Assembly: GCF_039522605.1 (NCBI RefSeq)
Contig: NZ_BAAADS010000025.1
Span: 124,001-188,000 of the forward strand
Direction of reading: 5' to 3'
Source of the DNA: Lentibacillus siamensis
Lineage (GTDB): Bacteria > Bacillota > Bacilli > Bacillales > Amphibacillaceae
Length of the DNA stretch: 64,000 nucleotides
Program-made: the position numbers and the translations under genes
Notes under the pieces: generated by a model
The model's input: the letters and a program-made list of their open reading frames with translations, nothing else
Database searches by the model: none
Told to the model about the DNA's origin: nothing
Shown here: in pieces, positions 44,005 through 51,897 of the stretch
How the letters are laid out: the number at the start of each line of letters is the position of its first letter
How positions within the stretch are numbered: the first letter of the stretch is position 1

Positions 44005-45267
44005 TTACAAGAACAACCGTTGGATATCATTCCACGTGACAACGATCATCAGGAGCATTAAGAGTGCAAAGCCTACAAAATGCACCATACCTTCTTTTTG
44101 CGGGTCAATCGGTTTTCCGCGCACGGCCTCAATTCCAACAAACAAGAGTCTGCCCCCATCAAGTGCTGGAAGCGGCACCAGGTTAACAATCCCTAGGTTA
44201 ACACTTAAAATAGATGTCCACATCAGGAAGGTAAAAAAGCCTGCCTCCACAAATTTGTCTGTTGCATCGTAAATGCCAACCGGTCCAGATAATGTTTCGA
44301 TTGGAAGCTGGCCGGTTACCAACATGCCTAAATTAGTCAGAATCAATTTGGTGAAATCATAAGTTTGCACGAAACCATACTGAAATGATCCCGTAAAAGT
44401 TTGTTCAAACATATGCGTAACACCCAATTGACCGTACGTTCTGCCTTGTGATTCCATTTTGTCAGGAACAACGGAAATTTGAGCTGTATCACCATCTGCC
44501 CGCTCGACGGTCATATTCAGTTCCTCGTCCGCATTCTTCTGAATGATTGCGGTAAATTCGTCCCAAGTCGAAATCGGATTTCCATCAACTTTGATAACTT
44601 CATCACCGTGCTGGAACCCTGCATCAGCAGCTGGAGAATCAGGAACCGCCTCGTCAATAATGGCTTCTTCAGTAGGTACTCCCTGAATCAGACCAATAAT
44701 AATGAACAGAATGATAGCCAGCACAAAATTCATCATCGGTCCTGCAAATAATTGCATTGCACGTTTTCCGACACTTTTTGAAGCAAATTGCCGGTCATAC
44801 GGAGCAATTTGCGTCTCAGTTTCGTCCATCACATAAAAAGCCTTTGGATCAACGTCAAAATGCAATGGCTGATCTTCTTCATCAACTTCATAACCGTCAA
44901 TGGTCAACGCATGATCCAAATCGGTTTTTGATACCTCTATTACACGCGCATTCGGATGTTTTGATTTATGATTAACAATTATTTTGTTCACTTTACCATT
45001 GTCATTAAATTCCAATCCTATGTGTTGTCCTGGTTTCAGTTCCACAATTTCCGGGTCTTCGCCGGCAACACGCACATAACCACCGATTGGCAGCAGCCGA
45101 ATCGTATAGACAGTTTCATTTTTGGTAAAAGCGAAAACTTTAGGACCGAATCCGATAGCAAATTCCCGCGCCAACATGCCGGCTCGCTTTGCAAAAATCA
45201 AATGGCCAAGTTCGTGAATAAACACGAGTAAGCCAAACATAAGTATAAACGCTATAACAGTAGTCAT
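44005..45267 (-). CDS. rseP: Site-2 intramembrane zinc metalloprotease RseP/RasP
   Basis: S2P protease that cleaves membrane anti-sigma factors (RsiW in B. subtilis), division protein FtsL and leftover signal peptides. 420 residues: zinc motif H18-E-L-G-H22 in the first membrane helix, four membrane segments in all, a PDZ domain near the middle (DAGFQHGDEVIKVDGNPIS), and the second zinc ligand region NLVPLPALDGG. The ATG at 45267 has AAGGAAGGTG upstream. It lies directly between cdsA and polC, whereas in B. subtilis dxr precedes and proS follows it. Confidence 0.95.
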   Translation of the reverse strand: MTTVIAFILMFGLLVFIHELGHLIFAKRAGMLAREFAIGFGPKVFAFTKNETVYTIRLLPIGGYVRVAGEDPEIVELKPGQHIGLEFNDNGKVNKIIVNHKSKHPNARVIEVSKTDLDHALTIDGYEVDEEDQPLHFDVDPKAFYVMDETETQIAPYDRQFASKSVGKRAMQLFAGPMMNFVLAIILFIIIGLIQGVPTEEAIIDEAVPDSPAADAGFQHGDEVIKVDGNPISTWDEFTAIIQKNADEELNMTVERADGDTAQISVVPDKMESQGRTYGQLGVTHMFEQTFTGSFQYGFVQTYDFTKLILTNLGMLVTGQLPIETLSGPVGIYDATDKFVEAGFFTFLMWTSILSVNLGIVNLVPLPALDGGRLLFVGIEAVRGKPIDPQKEGMVHFVGFALLMLLMIVVTWNDIQRLFL

Positions 45268-45341
45268 CAGCAGACGCACCTTCCTTTAGTCAATTCGGAG
45301 ATAATCAGTGTTCCCGAGTATCGACCATATTGAAAAAATAA

Positions 45342-46142
45342 TCAGGAAAAGAAATTTATAAAATGCAGTATTGGCAGCACGAACAGCAAACTGTCCAACC
45401 GGTCCAAAATACCCCCATGTCCCGGCAGCAGATCACCTGAATCCTTCACACCGTAGTGCCGTTTAAACGCCGACTCTACAAGATCTCCAATTTGTCCGAA
45501 TACCGATACGAGTACAGTAACCAGTATGACAATTACCATCGGGTAAAATGGCTCAATCAACTGAAAAACTGCCCCGGCAATACAAGCTGCAACAACGCCG
45601 CCGGCAGCACCTTCAATTGTCTTATTCGGGCTGATCATCGGCCACAGCTTTTTCTTTCCGAAAGCCCGTCCAGCAATATATGCTCCAGTATCCGTAACCC
45701 AAATTATAATCAAGACATAAAAAATATGGATTAAACCGTCAAAATCCCCGCTGCTTCCCCGCGTTGCCAAAAGGTAATAAAAACCCATACCTACATATAT
45801 GGTAGAAAGCAGAATGAAACCTGCATCATCAAAAGTAAACTTATTCTTAACCAGTACCGTATATGACAAAAGAATCAATACAAACAGCATGATTATTTCT
45901 GATTTGGTAAACCATACCACCGGAATTATATCTGTTGGTTCTTGCATAAGGAGCAGCCATAGCAGAATGACAGCAAGAAAAGATGGTACTGAGTATTTGC
46001 CGATATCCCGCATCCGCAGTAGTTCGATAAGTCCGACGGTTGCAAGAAAATAAACAAACAACTCAAAATACAAACCGCCGAATATGACAAATGGTATAAA
46101 TATAATGAATGCTAAAATTGCTGTTATAACGCGTTGCTTCAT
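45342..46142 (-). CDS. cdsA: Phosphatidate cytidylyltransferase
   Basis: Makes CDP-diacylglycerol, the substrate of PgsA encoded elsewhere in this window. 266 residues, about seven to eight membrane helices, with the C-terminal CdsA signature (SAFKRHYGVKDSGDLLPGHG followed by GILDRLDS) and DTGAYIAGRAFGKKK. It follows uppS by 15 nt and so shares its transcript; lipid carrier and phospholipid synthesis are coupled here as in other Firmicutes. Confidence 0.96.
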   Translation of the reverse strand: MKQRVITAILAFIIFIPFVIFGGLYFELFVYFLATVGLIELLRMRDIGKYSVPSFLAVILLWLLLMQEPTDIIPVVWFTKSEIIMLFVLILLSYTVLVKNKFTFDDAGFILLSTIYVGMGFYYLLATRGSSGDFDGLIHIFYVLIIIWVTDTGAYIAGRAFGKKKLWPMISPNKTIEGAAGGVVAACIAGAVFQLIEPFYPMVIVILVTVLVSVFGQIGDLVESAFKRHYGVKDSGDLLPGHGGILDRLDSLLFVLPILHFINFFS

Positions 46143-46157
46143 ATCATTTCCAACACC

Positions 46158-46922
46158 TTAAATACCTCCGTAGCGTCGTTTTCTCCGCTGATAATCCTGG
46201 AGGGCTGTTCTGAAAATTTCTTCAGAAAAATCAGGCCACAGCACATCCGTAAACCAGAATTCAGAATACGCAACCTGCCAGAGCAAAAAATTGCTCAGAC
46301 GCTGTTCGCCACTCGTTCTGATTAGTAAATCGGGGTCAGATAATCCTTTTGTATACAGATATTCTGAAAACTTTTCCTCATCCACTGCGTCTATTGACAG
46401 CTCTGATGAATCAACGTCAGTCATTATTTGTTTAATGGCGCGCATGATTTCAAACCTACTACCATAGTTTAAAGCAAAGTTTAATAATAATCCATCATTA
46501 CCTTTTGTCTGTTCTTTGGCATACTGGATTGACTCCCTCGTATAATCAGGAAGACCATCAAAATTACCGATTGTCTCGATTTTTACATTATTGTCCATTA
46601 ACTCAGGTAAATATATATGTAAAAATTCTTTAGGCAGCCTCATCAGGTAATCCACTTCCGACCTTGGCCGTTTCCAGTTTTCGGTGGAAAACGCATATAG
46701 TGTAAGAATACGAACGTTACAGTTACGTGCTACTTTGACAATTTTCTTTACTACATCCATACCTTCTTTATGCCCGGCAATGCGGGGTAAACCACGCTTT
46801 TTTGCCCAGCGGCCGTTTCCATCCATTATGATAGCTACATGATTCGGGATATTTTCCATATCGAATTGATTGTCGTCTTTTTCTTTTTGTTTATTTTTAA
46901 AAAAGGGAAGTTTTAATGACAT
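46158..46922 (-). CDS. uppS: Undecaprenyl diphosphate synthase (isoprenyl transferase)
   Basis: cis-prenyltransferase that makes the C55 carrier for peptidoglycan and teichoic acids. 254 residues: catalytic Asp34 in AIIMDGNGRWAKKRGLPR, YAFSTENWKRP, and the DLLIRTSGEQRLSNFLLWQ C-terminal motif. The N-terminus carries about 25 extra charged residues (FFKNKQKEKDDNQF), as in many Bacillaceae. GGAGGACAAACT precedes the ATG. The 489-bp gap upstream (46923-47411) holds one hairpin repeat near frr and otherwise no recognisable feature. Confidence 0.96.
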   Translation of the reverse strand: MSLKLPFFKNKQKEKDDNQFDMENIPNHVAIIMDGNGRWAKKRGLPRIAGHKEGMDVVKKIVKVARNCNVRILTLYAFSTENWKRPRSEVDYLMRLPKEFLHIYLPELMDNNVKIETIGNFDGLPDYTRESIQYAKEQTKGNDGLLLNFALNYGSRFEIMRAIKQIMTDVDSSELSIDAVDEEKFSEYLYTKGLSDPDLLIRTSGEQRLSNFLLWQVAYSEFWFTDVLWPDFSEEIFRTALQDYQRRKRRYGGI

Positions 46923-47244
46923 AGTTTGTCCTCCGACTTCAGTTGATTATCCTTATACAATTCATAAATTTTTATGGGGAATTCAAGCTCACGCACGTTC
47001 AATTGCGAAAGGCCCTATTTCAACTCATGCAATAAAAGATTTCCTTAACCGCAAATATAGGAAAATAACTGGTATATTTATTATCCTATTATGATGAAAT
47101 ACTATTATATCACTATATTAGATAAATTTTTATAACGATTTCCTTAAAATCCAAGAAAAACCCATTTCACATCCGCTTTAAACAAAAACGATGCTTTTCT
47201 TGAATTCCAAAGCCTGACCAGTTGTTCCGAATTAAGAAACAAAA

Positions 47245-47376
47245 AGGCTGGGACAAAAGTGTTTCATCAACTGAAAAAACGAATTAAATGGTAAGCTCCG
47301 CCGCTCCGGAAATATACTTCGCTCGTCTGTAGCATAGTTCGTCTTTTGAGTTACACTTTTTAATTTGTCCCAGCCT
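47245..47376. repeat. Hairpin repeat D (132 bp) with AGGCTGGGACAAA inverted ends, downstream of frr
   Basis: Outer arms AGGCTGGGACAAA and TTTGTCCCAGCCT are a perfect 13-bp inverted repeat, with an inner AAAAGTGT/ACACTTTT pair and about 85 nt of loop. On the minus strand TTTTTG follows, so it can act as the frr terminator; the plus side is less clear. The loop contains CGCTCCGGAAATATACTTCGCT, close to the tip of the composite repeats A and C. GGCTGGGACA repeats of this kind are frequent in Gram-positive intergenic regions. Confidence 0.7.
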
Positions 47377-47411
47377 CGTGTGTGCTTTTTATTATCAACG
47401 TATTAGCCTGT

Positions 47412-47969
47412 TTAAACTTCCATTATTTCGTTTTCTTTTTGTTTTGCAAGTTCGTCAATCTTATTTATATGCTTGTCAGTCTCTTTTTGAACATTTTCCT
47501 GTTCGTCTTTCAAGTCATCCTCAGACATGTTGCCGTCTTTTTCGTCTTTCTTCAACTGATCATTAGCATCACGGCGAATATTCCGGACTTGCACCTTTGC
47601 TTCTTCCGTATATTTACCAACAACTTTATTCAGATCTTTACGCCGTTCTTCGGTAAGAGCAGGTATATTAATCCGAATAACATTGCCATCACTTGATGGT
47701 GAAATGCCCAAATCAGCTTTCTGAATTGCTTTTTCAATATCACTTATTGAAGACTTATCAAATGGAGTGATGACCAACAGCCTTGCTTCCGGAGCTGAGA
47801 CTGTCGATAACTGATTAAGGGGTGTTGAAGCACCATAATAATCAACATAAACACTATCCAGCAATGATGGATTTGCACGCCCAGCCCGAACTGTTGCCAA
47901 GTTTCTTGTAAAGGCCTGAACCGCCTTATCCATTTTTTCACGCGTTTCCTTCAAATTTCCATCTGCCAT
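47412..47969 (-). CDS. frr: Ribosome recycling factor
   Basis: With EF-G splits post-termination ribosomes. 185 residues, the family length, with the tRNA-mimicking three-helix bundle (VRAGRANPSLLDSVYVDYYG; KSSISDIEKAIQKADLG; LTEERRKDLNKVVGKYTEEAKV). Its ATG overlaps the pyrH stop by one base (TAATG). Order rpsB-tsf-pyrH-frr-uppS-cdsA is the standard one. Confidence 0.97.
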   Translation of the reverse strand: MADGNLKETREKMDKAVQAFTRNLATVRAGRANPSLLDSVYVDYYGASTPLNQLSTVSAPEARLLVITPFDKSSISDIEKAIQKADLGISPSSDGNVIRINIPALTEERRKDLNKVVGKYTEEAKVQVRNIRRDANDQLKKDEKDGNMSEDDLKDEQENVQKETDKHINKIDELAKQKENEIMEV

Positions 47970-48694
47970 TATTTATTCCCCCTTATAGTCGTTCCAATCG
48001 TTTCACCTTGGACAACACGCTTAATATTACCTTCTTCCATAATCGAAAATACGATTAATGGAATATGATTATCCATGCATAATGAAGACGCGGTGGAGTC
48101 CATCACACCAAGCCCTTCATTCAGCATTTCCAAATAGGAGATTTCCGAGTACTTTTGCGCCTGTTTATTTTGTTTCGGATCATCCGAATAGACACCGTCA
48201 ACACTATTTTTAGCCATTAAAATCACTTCTGCTTCAATTTCTGCAGCCCGTAATGCGGCTGTTGTATCGGTAGAGAAGTAAGGATTTCCGGTACCTGCAG
48301 CAAAAATGACAACACGTTTCTTTTCCAGGTGCCGAATTGCTTTTCTTCTAATATATGGTTCAGCAACCTGTCGCATTTCTATTGATGTTTGCACCCGGGT
48401 TTCAATACCGATATTTTCCAGACTATCCTGCAGTGCAAGGGAGTTCATAATAGTTGCCAGCATACCCATATAATCAGCAGTTGCACGATCCATCCCCATC
48501 TCACTGCCTACCTTGCCGCGCCAGATGTTTCCGCCGCCGACAACGATAGCTACTTCTGCTCCCAATTCAGCTACTTCCTTTATTTGGGATGCAATGGACT
48601 GAATTACTTTCGGTTCAATGCCATAGCCTTGTTCACCGCTCAAAGCCTCTCCACTTAACTTTAACACAAATCTACGGTACTGAGCTGTCGTCAT
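47969..48694 (-). CDS. pyrH: UMP kinase
   Basis: Converts UMP to UDP; hexameric amino-acid-kinase-fold enzyme. 241 residues: KLSGEALSG at the phosphate-binding start, VVGGGNIWRG, MDRATADYMGM, and the FAAGTGNPYFSTDT loop. The ATG at 48694 has GGAGGTAATT immediately upstream; an ATG at 48706 would add four residues formed by the ribosome site. It follows tsf after a terminator-like hairpin. Confidence 0.96.
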   Translation of the reverse strand: MTTAQYRRFVLKLSGEALSGEQGYGIEPKVIQSIASQIKEVAELGAEVAIVVGGGNIWRGKVGSEMGMDRATADYMGMLATIMNSLALQDSLENIGIETRVQTSIEMRQVAEPYIRRKAIRHLEKKRVVIFAAGTGNPYFSTDTTAALRAAEIEAEVILMAKNSVDGVYSDDPKQNKQAQKYSEISYLEMLNEGLGVMDSTASSLCMDNHIPLIVFSIMEEGNIKRVVQGETIGTTIRGNK

Positions 48695-48751
48695 AATTAC
48701 CTCCATAGGGATATTATATTATTTTCTGGTCCAAACAAAAAGCTAGCGAAA

Positions 48752-48776
48752 TAGGGAACAATGAACTGTTCCCCAT
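48752..48776 (-). terminator. Hairpin between tsf and pyrH
   Basis: 7- to 8-bp stem GGGAACA/TGTTCCC with a 6-nt loop, followed by TATTTCG on the minus strand. Weak U-run; partial terminator likely. Confidence 0.5.
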
Positions 48777-48788
48777 TTGTCAGTCTGA

Positions 48789-49673
48789 CTATTTTTTCAT
48801 TTGGCTCTTAACTTCCTCGGCAAAGTTTTCTTCACGTTTTTCCATTCCTTCGCCGACTTCAAAACGATTGAAAGATTTAACGGAAGCGCCCTTATCAGAT
48901 ACATATTTCTTCACCTTCTGATCAGGGTCTTTGACGAAATTCTGTTCCAGCAGGCAAATTTCTTCAAAGAATTTCCCAAGACGCCCTTCCACCATTTTTT
49001 CTACGATATGCTCAGGCTTTCCTTCATTCAATGCTTGAGTTTTAAGTACTTCACGCTCACGGTCAACCTCTTCTTCTGAAACAGCGTCACGTGAAACATA
49101 ACGCGGATTAACAGCAGCTATGTGCATTGCAATGTCTTTGGCAACCTGTTCATCAGTCGTGCCTTCTAAAAGCGTTAAAACTCCAATTTGTCCACCCATA
49201 TGAAGATATGCTCCAAAAGCATCATTATCAGTTTTATCAACTAAAGCAAAACGGCGAAGTGAAATTTTTTCACCAATTTTAGCGACAACAGAGTTAATAT
49301 AGTGTTCCACGGTATCCCCTGTACCATGAAGCTTTTGTTGAAGTGTTTCTTCAGTTGTTTCAGGCTTTTGAGTAACAATATGCTTACCCAACTCCGAAAG
49401 CAATTCCTTAAATTGATCATTTTTTGTAACAAAGTCTGTTTCACAGTTTACCTCGATTAATGCAGCAGTATTTCCTGCAACTTCAATATATGCAGAACCT
49501 TCCGCAGCAATGCGGTCTGCTTTTTTAGCTGCTTTCGCCATACCTTTTTCACGCAGAAAATCAACTGCTTTATCAATGTCTCCATCCGTTTCCTGTAGTG
49601 CTTTTTTACAATCCATCATTCCGGCACCAGTTTTTTCACGTAGTTCCTTAACTAATTGAGCTGTAATTGCCAT
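48789..49673 (-). CDS. tsf: Elongation factor Ts
   Basis: Nucleotide exchange factor for EF-Tu. 294 residues: N-terminal UBA-like domain with the TGAGMMDCKKAL signature, central ETDFV motif (NCETDFVTKNDQFKE) and the dimerisation region. GGAGGATTCACACAA precedes the ATG. Follows rpsB after a hairpin that probably lowers tsf transcript relative to rpsB. Confidence 0.97.
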   Translation of the reverse strand: MAITAQLVKELREKTGAGMMDCKKALQETDGDIDKAVDFLREKGMAKAAKKADRIAAEGSAYIEVAGNTAALIEVNCETDFVTKNDQFKELLSELGKHIVTQKPETTEETLQQKLHGTGDTVEHYINSVVAKIGEKISLRRFALVDKTDNDAFGAYLHMGGQIGVLTLLEGTTDEQVAKDIAMHIAAVNPRYVSRDAVSEEEVDREREVLKTQALNEGKPEHIVEKMVEGRLGKFFEEICLLEQNFVKDPDQKVKKYVSDKGASVKSFNRFEVGEGMEKREENFAEEVKSQMKK

Positions 49674-49712
49674 TTGTGTGAATCCTCCTTCATCTTACCA
49701 AAAATTTTTCCG

Positions 49713-49752
49713 AAAAAAGGTGATAAAAGGCTTATTCCCCCTTATCACCTTT
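49713..49752 (-). terminator. Hairpin between rpsB and tsf
   Basis: 11-bp perfect stem AAAGGTGATAA/TTATCACCTTT with an 18-nt loop, then TTTCGG on the minus strand, immediately downstream of rpsB. Confidence 0.65.
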
Positions 49753-49763
49753 CCAGTACCCTG

Positions 49764-50543
49764 TTACGCTTTATCTTCGGCAGTGTTTTCAGCAGCTGCT
49801 TTCTTTTCTGCTGGTTCCGGCTGTTCCTCGCCTTCAACTTCCTGCACTTCTTCCAATTCTTCACCCTGCTTCACTTCCAAAACGGCATCTGCCATTTTGG
49901 AAGTTAAAAGCTTGACTGCACGAATTGCATCATCATTAGCCGGGATGACGTAATCAATTTCATCCGGGTCACAGTTTGTATCAACAATTCCGATAATCGG
50001 AATATTTAATTTATGCGCCTCAGCGATGGCGATACGTTCTTTACGTGGATCGATAACAAACATAGCGTCCGGCAGTTTGTTCATTTCTTTAATTCCACCA
50101 AGGAATTTAACCAGACGATCTTTTTCTTTCAATAAATCAACTACTTCTTTTTTCGGAAGCACTTCAAACGTTCCATCTTCTTCCATCCGTTCGATGTCTT
50201 TCAATCGATTAATACGCTTGCGGATTGTTTGAAAGTTCGTAAGCGTGCCACCCAACCAGCGCTGGTTAACATAGAACATACCAGAACGGGTTGCTTCATC
50301 ACGTACAGATTCCTGTGCTTGCTTCTTCGTACCAACGAAAAGAATGGAACCTCCGTTTGCAGCAAGATCTTTTACGTATTTGTACGCTTCATCAACCTTT
50401 TTAACTGTTTTTTGCAGGTCAATGATATAAATGCCGTTCCGTTCCGTGAAGATGTATTTTTTCATCTTTGGATTCCAACGACGAGTCTGGTGACCAAAAT
50501 GTACACCAGCTTCCAACAATTGTTTCATCGAAATTACTGACAT
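49764..50543 (-). CDS. rpsB: 30S ribosomal protein S2
   Basis: 259-residue S2, one of the last proteins to join the 30S subunit. Sequence is standard (MKQLLEAGVHFGHQTRRWNP; VNQRWLGGTLTNFQTIR; DTNCDPDEIDYVIPANDDA), ending in an acidic Glu/Ala-rich tail (EELEEVQEVEGEEQPEPAEK) longer than in B. subtilis S2. AGGAGGAATAAATT precedes the ATG. A roughly 145-nt leader upstream is a candidate S2 autoregulatory element. Confidence 0.97.
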   Translation of the reverse strand: MSVISMKQLLEAGVHFGHQTRRWNPKMKKYIFTERNGIYIIDLQKTVKKVDEAYKYVKDLAANGGSILFVGTKKQAQESVRDEATRSGMFYVNQRWLGGTLTNFQTIRKRINRLKDIERMEEDGTFEVLPKKEVVDLLKEKDRLVKFLGGIKEMNKLPDAMFVIDPRKERIAIAEAHKLNIPIIGIVDTNCDPDEIDYVIPANDDAIRAVKLLTSKMADAVLEVKQGEELEEVQEVEGEEQPEPAEKKAAAENTAEDKA

Positions 50544-50690
50544 AATTTATTCCTCCTAATGGTTTTTCCTCCGACCGGGTCATTTTCACATAAAACCAGT
50601 TCATCTGGCACCTTCTATGCAAATCACCGAGCGTGTGTTTTATAACCAGTTCACTTTCGACAGATGAACATAGTCTTACACCAAAAGTTA
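50544..50690 (-). ncRNA. Candidate S2 (rpsB) mRNA leader
   Basis: Long untranslated leader between the predicted promoter and the rpsB ribosome site. It contains a perfect 9-bp long-range inverted repeat, GTTCATCTG with CAGATGAAC (50599-50607 and 50661-50669), enclosing smaller hairpins, and a near-duplicated TGAACTGGTT block. Firmicute rpsB leaders that bind S2 are established; that this one does so is inference. Confidence 0.5.
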
Positions 50691-50694
50691 ATAT

Positions 50695-50703
50695 ATCATA
50701 ACA
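50695..50703 (-). promoter_or_regulatory. Extended -10 promoter element for rpsB
   Basis: Minus-strand TGTTATGAT gives an extended -10 (TGn) with TATGAT at 50695-50700. No good -35 is visible at the right spacing, which an extended -10 can tolerate. Confidence 0.5.
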
Positions 50704-50758
50704 CAGTACAGCAATCAAGTATTATTGTGCTATTTTTCAAGGCTGTTTCAATTGTGTT

Positions 50759-50923
50759 TTGACACAAAATCCATAAACTGCGACATATATTCTATAATTT
50801 CGTCCACTTTCTCGCCCTACCGCCCGGGATCGCTTCGAGCGGATGCTTTCACCACTGGCATAAGTGCGACATGTATTTCCGCAGCGGTGGTAGAACATCA
50901 TACTGTGTCGCAGTTTACTTCAA
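50759..50923. repeat. Composite repeat B (165 bp) between codY and rpsB
   Basis: Same outer ends as repeats A and C: TTGA at 50759, AAACTGCGACATA inside it, and facing TGTGTCGCAGTTT then TCAA at 50923. Its left part matches the end of C next to module C2 (TTCTATAAT, CCCTRCCGYCCGGGATCG, CGGATGCTTTC); its right part matches the tip of A2 (GTATTTCCGCAGC then GGTGGTAGAACATCATACT). It looks like a deletion derivative fusing two end types. The rest of the 548-bp codY-rpsB gap holds the rpsB leader and the codY terminator. Confidence 0.7.
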
Positions 50924-51007
50924 TTGCGATAGGTAAAAAATTAGCGTTTTTTTAAAAAGTAACCATCCTTAACATATTTTACTTCAAGTCTTCCGTCTAA
51001 ATCTAAA

Positions 51008-51051
51008 TAATCAGCAGCCTCATTTCATTTAAGAAAGAAGGCTGCTGATTT
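51008..51051 (-). terminator. Terminator after codY
   Basis: 11-bp stem AATCAGCAGCC/GGCTGCTGATT around a 20-nt loop, followed by ATTTAG on the minus strand. Confidence 0.75.
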
Positions 51052-51091
51052 GTTTAGGACATTTATCCACTATTAAGATTGTGCAATGCAC

Positions 51092-51871
51092 TTATCTTGA
51101 CCTTAATTTTTCCAGCTCCACTAGGAATTTATCATTCAGGACCTTAATATATGTTCCTTTCATTCCGAGTGAACGGGATTCGATAACGCCGGCGCTTTCC
51201 AGCTTACGAAGCGCATTAACAATTACCGACCGGGTAATACCGACTCTATCTGCTATTTTACTAGCTACAAGCAGGCCTTCATGTCCATTTAACTCTTCAA
51301 AAATATGGTCGATTGCTTCAAGTTCACTGTAAGACAATGAGCTGATTGCCATTTGAACAACTGCCTTACTTCTTGCTTCCACTTCGATTTCTTCTGTTTT
51401 TTCATGAAGAATTTCCATACCAACGACAGTGGCACCATATTCTGCAAGCAGAAGGTCATCGTCACTGAAACTGTCAGTCAAACGGCTTAAAATCAACGTC
51501 CCAAGACGCTCGCCGCCACCGATGATTGGTACAATGGTTGTCAGACCGTTTTTAAACAGCTCGCGGTTTTCAACAGGGAAAGCTGTATAAGGACTGTCAA
51601 TATCAAGGTTCGCTGTAGTTTCATAAATCCCGTAAAGTCCCTGCGTGTATTCTTCCGGAAACTGTCTATCTTCCAACATCGTTTTCATGCGATCATTTTC
51701 AATTTCCTGATTAATCGCAAAACCTAATAATTTACCGCGTCTGCTGAGGATGAAAATATTTCCTTTGATTACCTCCCTCAGTGATGCAGACATCTCGTTA
51801 AAGTTCACCGACTTGCCTGTTGCTTTCTGCAGCATTGCATTAATTTTTCTGGCTCGATCTAAAAGTTCCAT
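51092..51871 (-). CDS. codY: Global nutritional repressor CodY
   Basis: GTP- and branched-chain-amino-acid-sensing repressor of stationary-phase, nitrogen and virulence-type genes. 259 residues: N-terminal GAF domain (about 1-155; IFILSRRGKLLGFAINQEI and LEDRQFPEEYTQGLYGI) and C-terminal winged HTH (VASKIADRVGITRSVIVNAL, about 200-225). It is last in xerC-hslV-hslU-codY, as in B. subtilis, but what follows is rpsB rather than flgB. GGAGGATAATT precedes the ATG. Confidence 0.98.
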   Translation of the reverse strand: MELLDRARKINAMLQKATGKSVNFNEMSASLREVIKGNIFILSRRGKLLGFAINQEIENDRMKTMLEDRQFPEEYTQGLYGIYETTANLDIDSPYTAFPVENRELFKNGLTTIVPIIGGGERLGTLILSRLTDSFSDDDLLLAEYGATVVGMEILHEKTEEIEVEARSKAVVQMAISSLSYSELEAIDHIFEELNGHEGLLVASKIADRVGITRSVIVNALRKLESAGVIESRSLGMKGTYIKVLNDKFLVELEKLRSR

Positions 51872-51897
51872 AATTATCCTCCATTCGATATTTCGAT

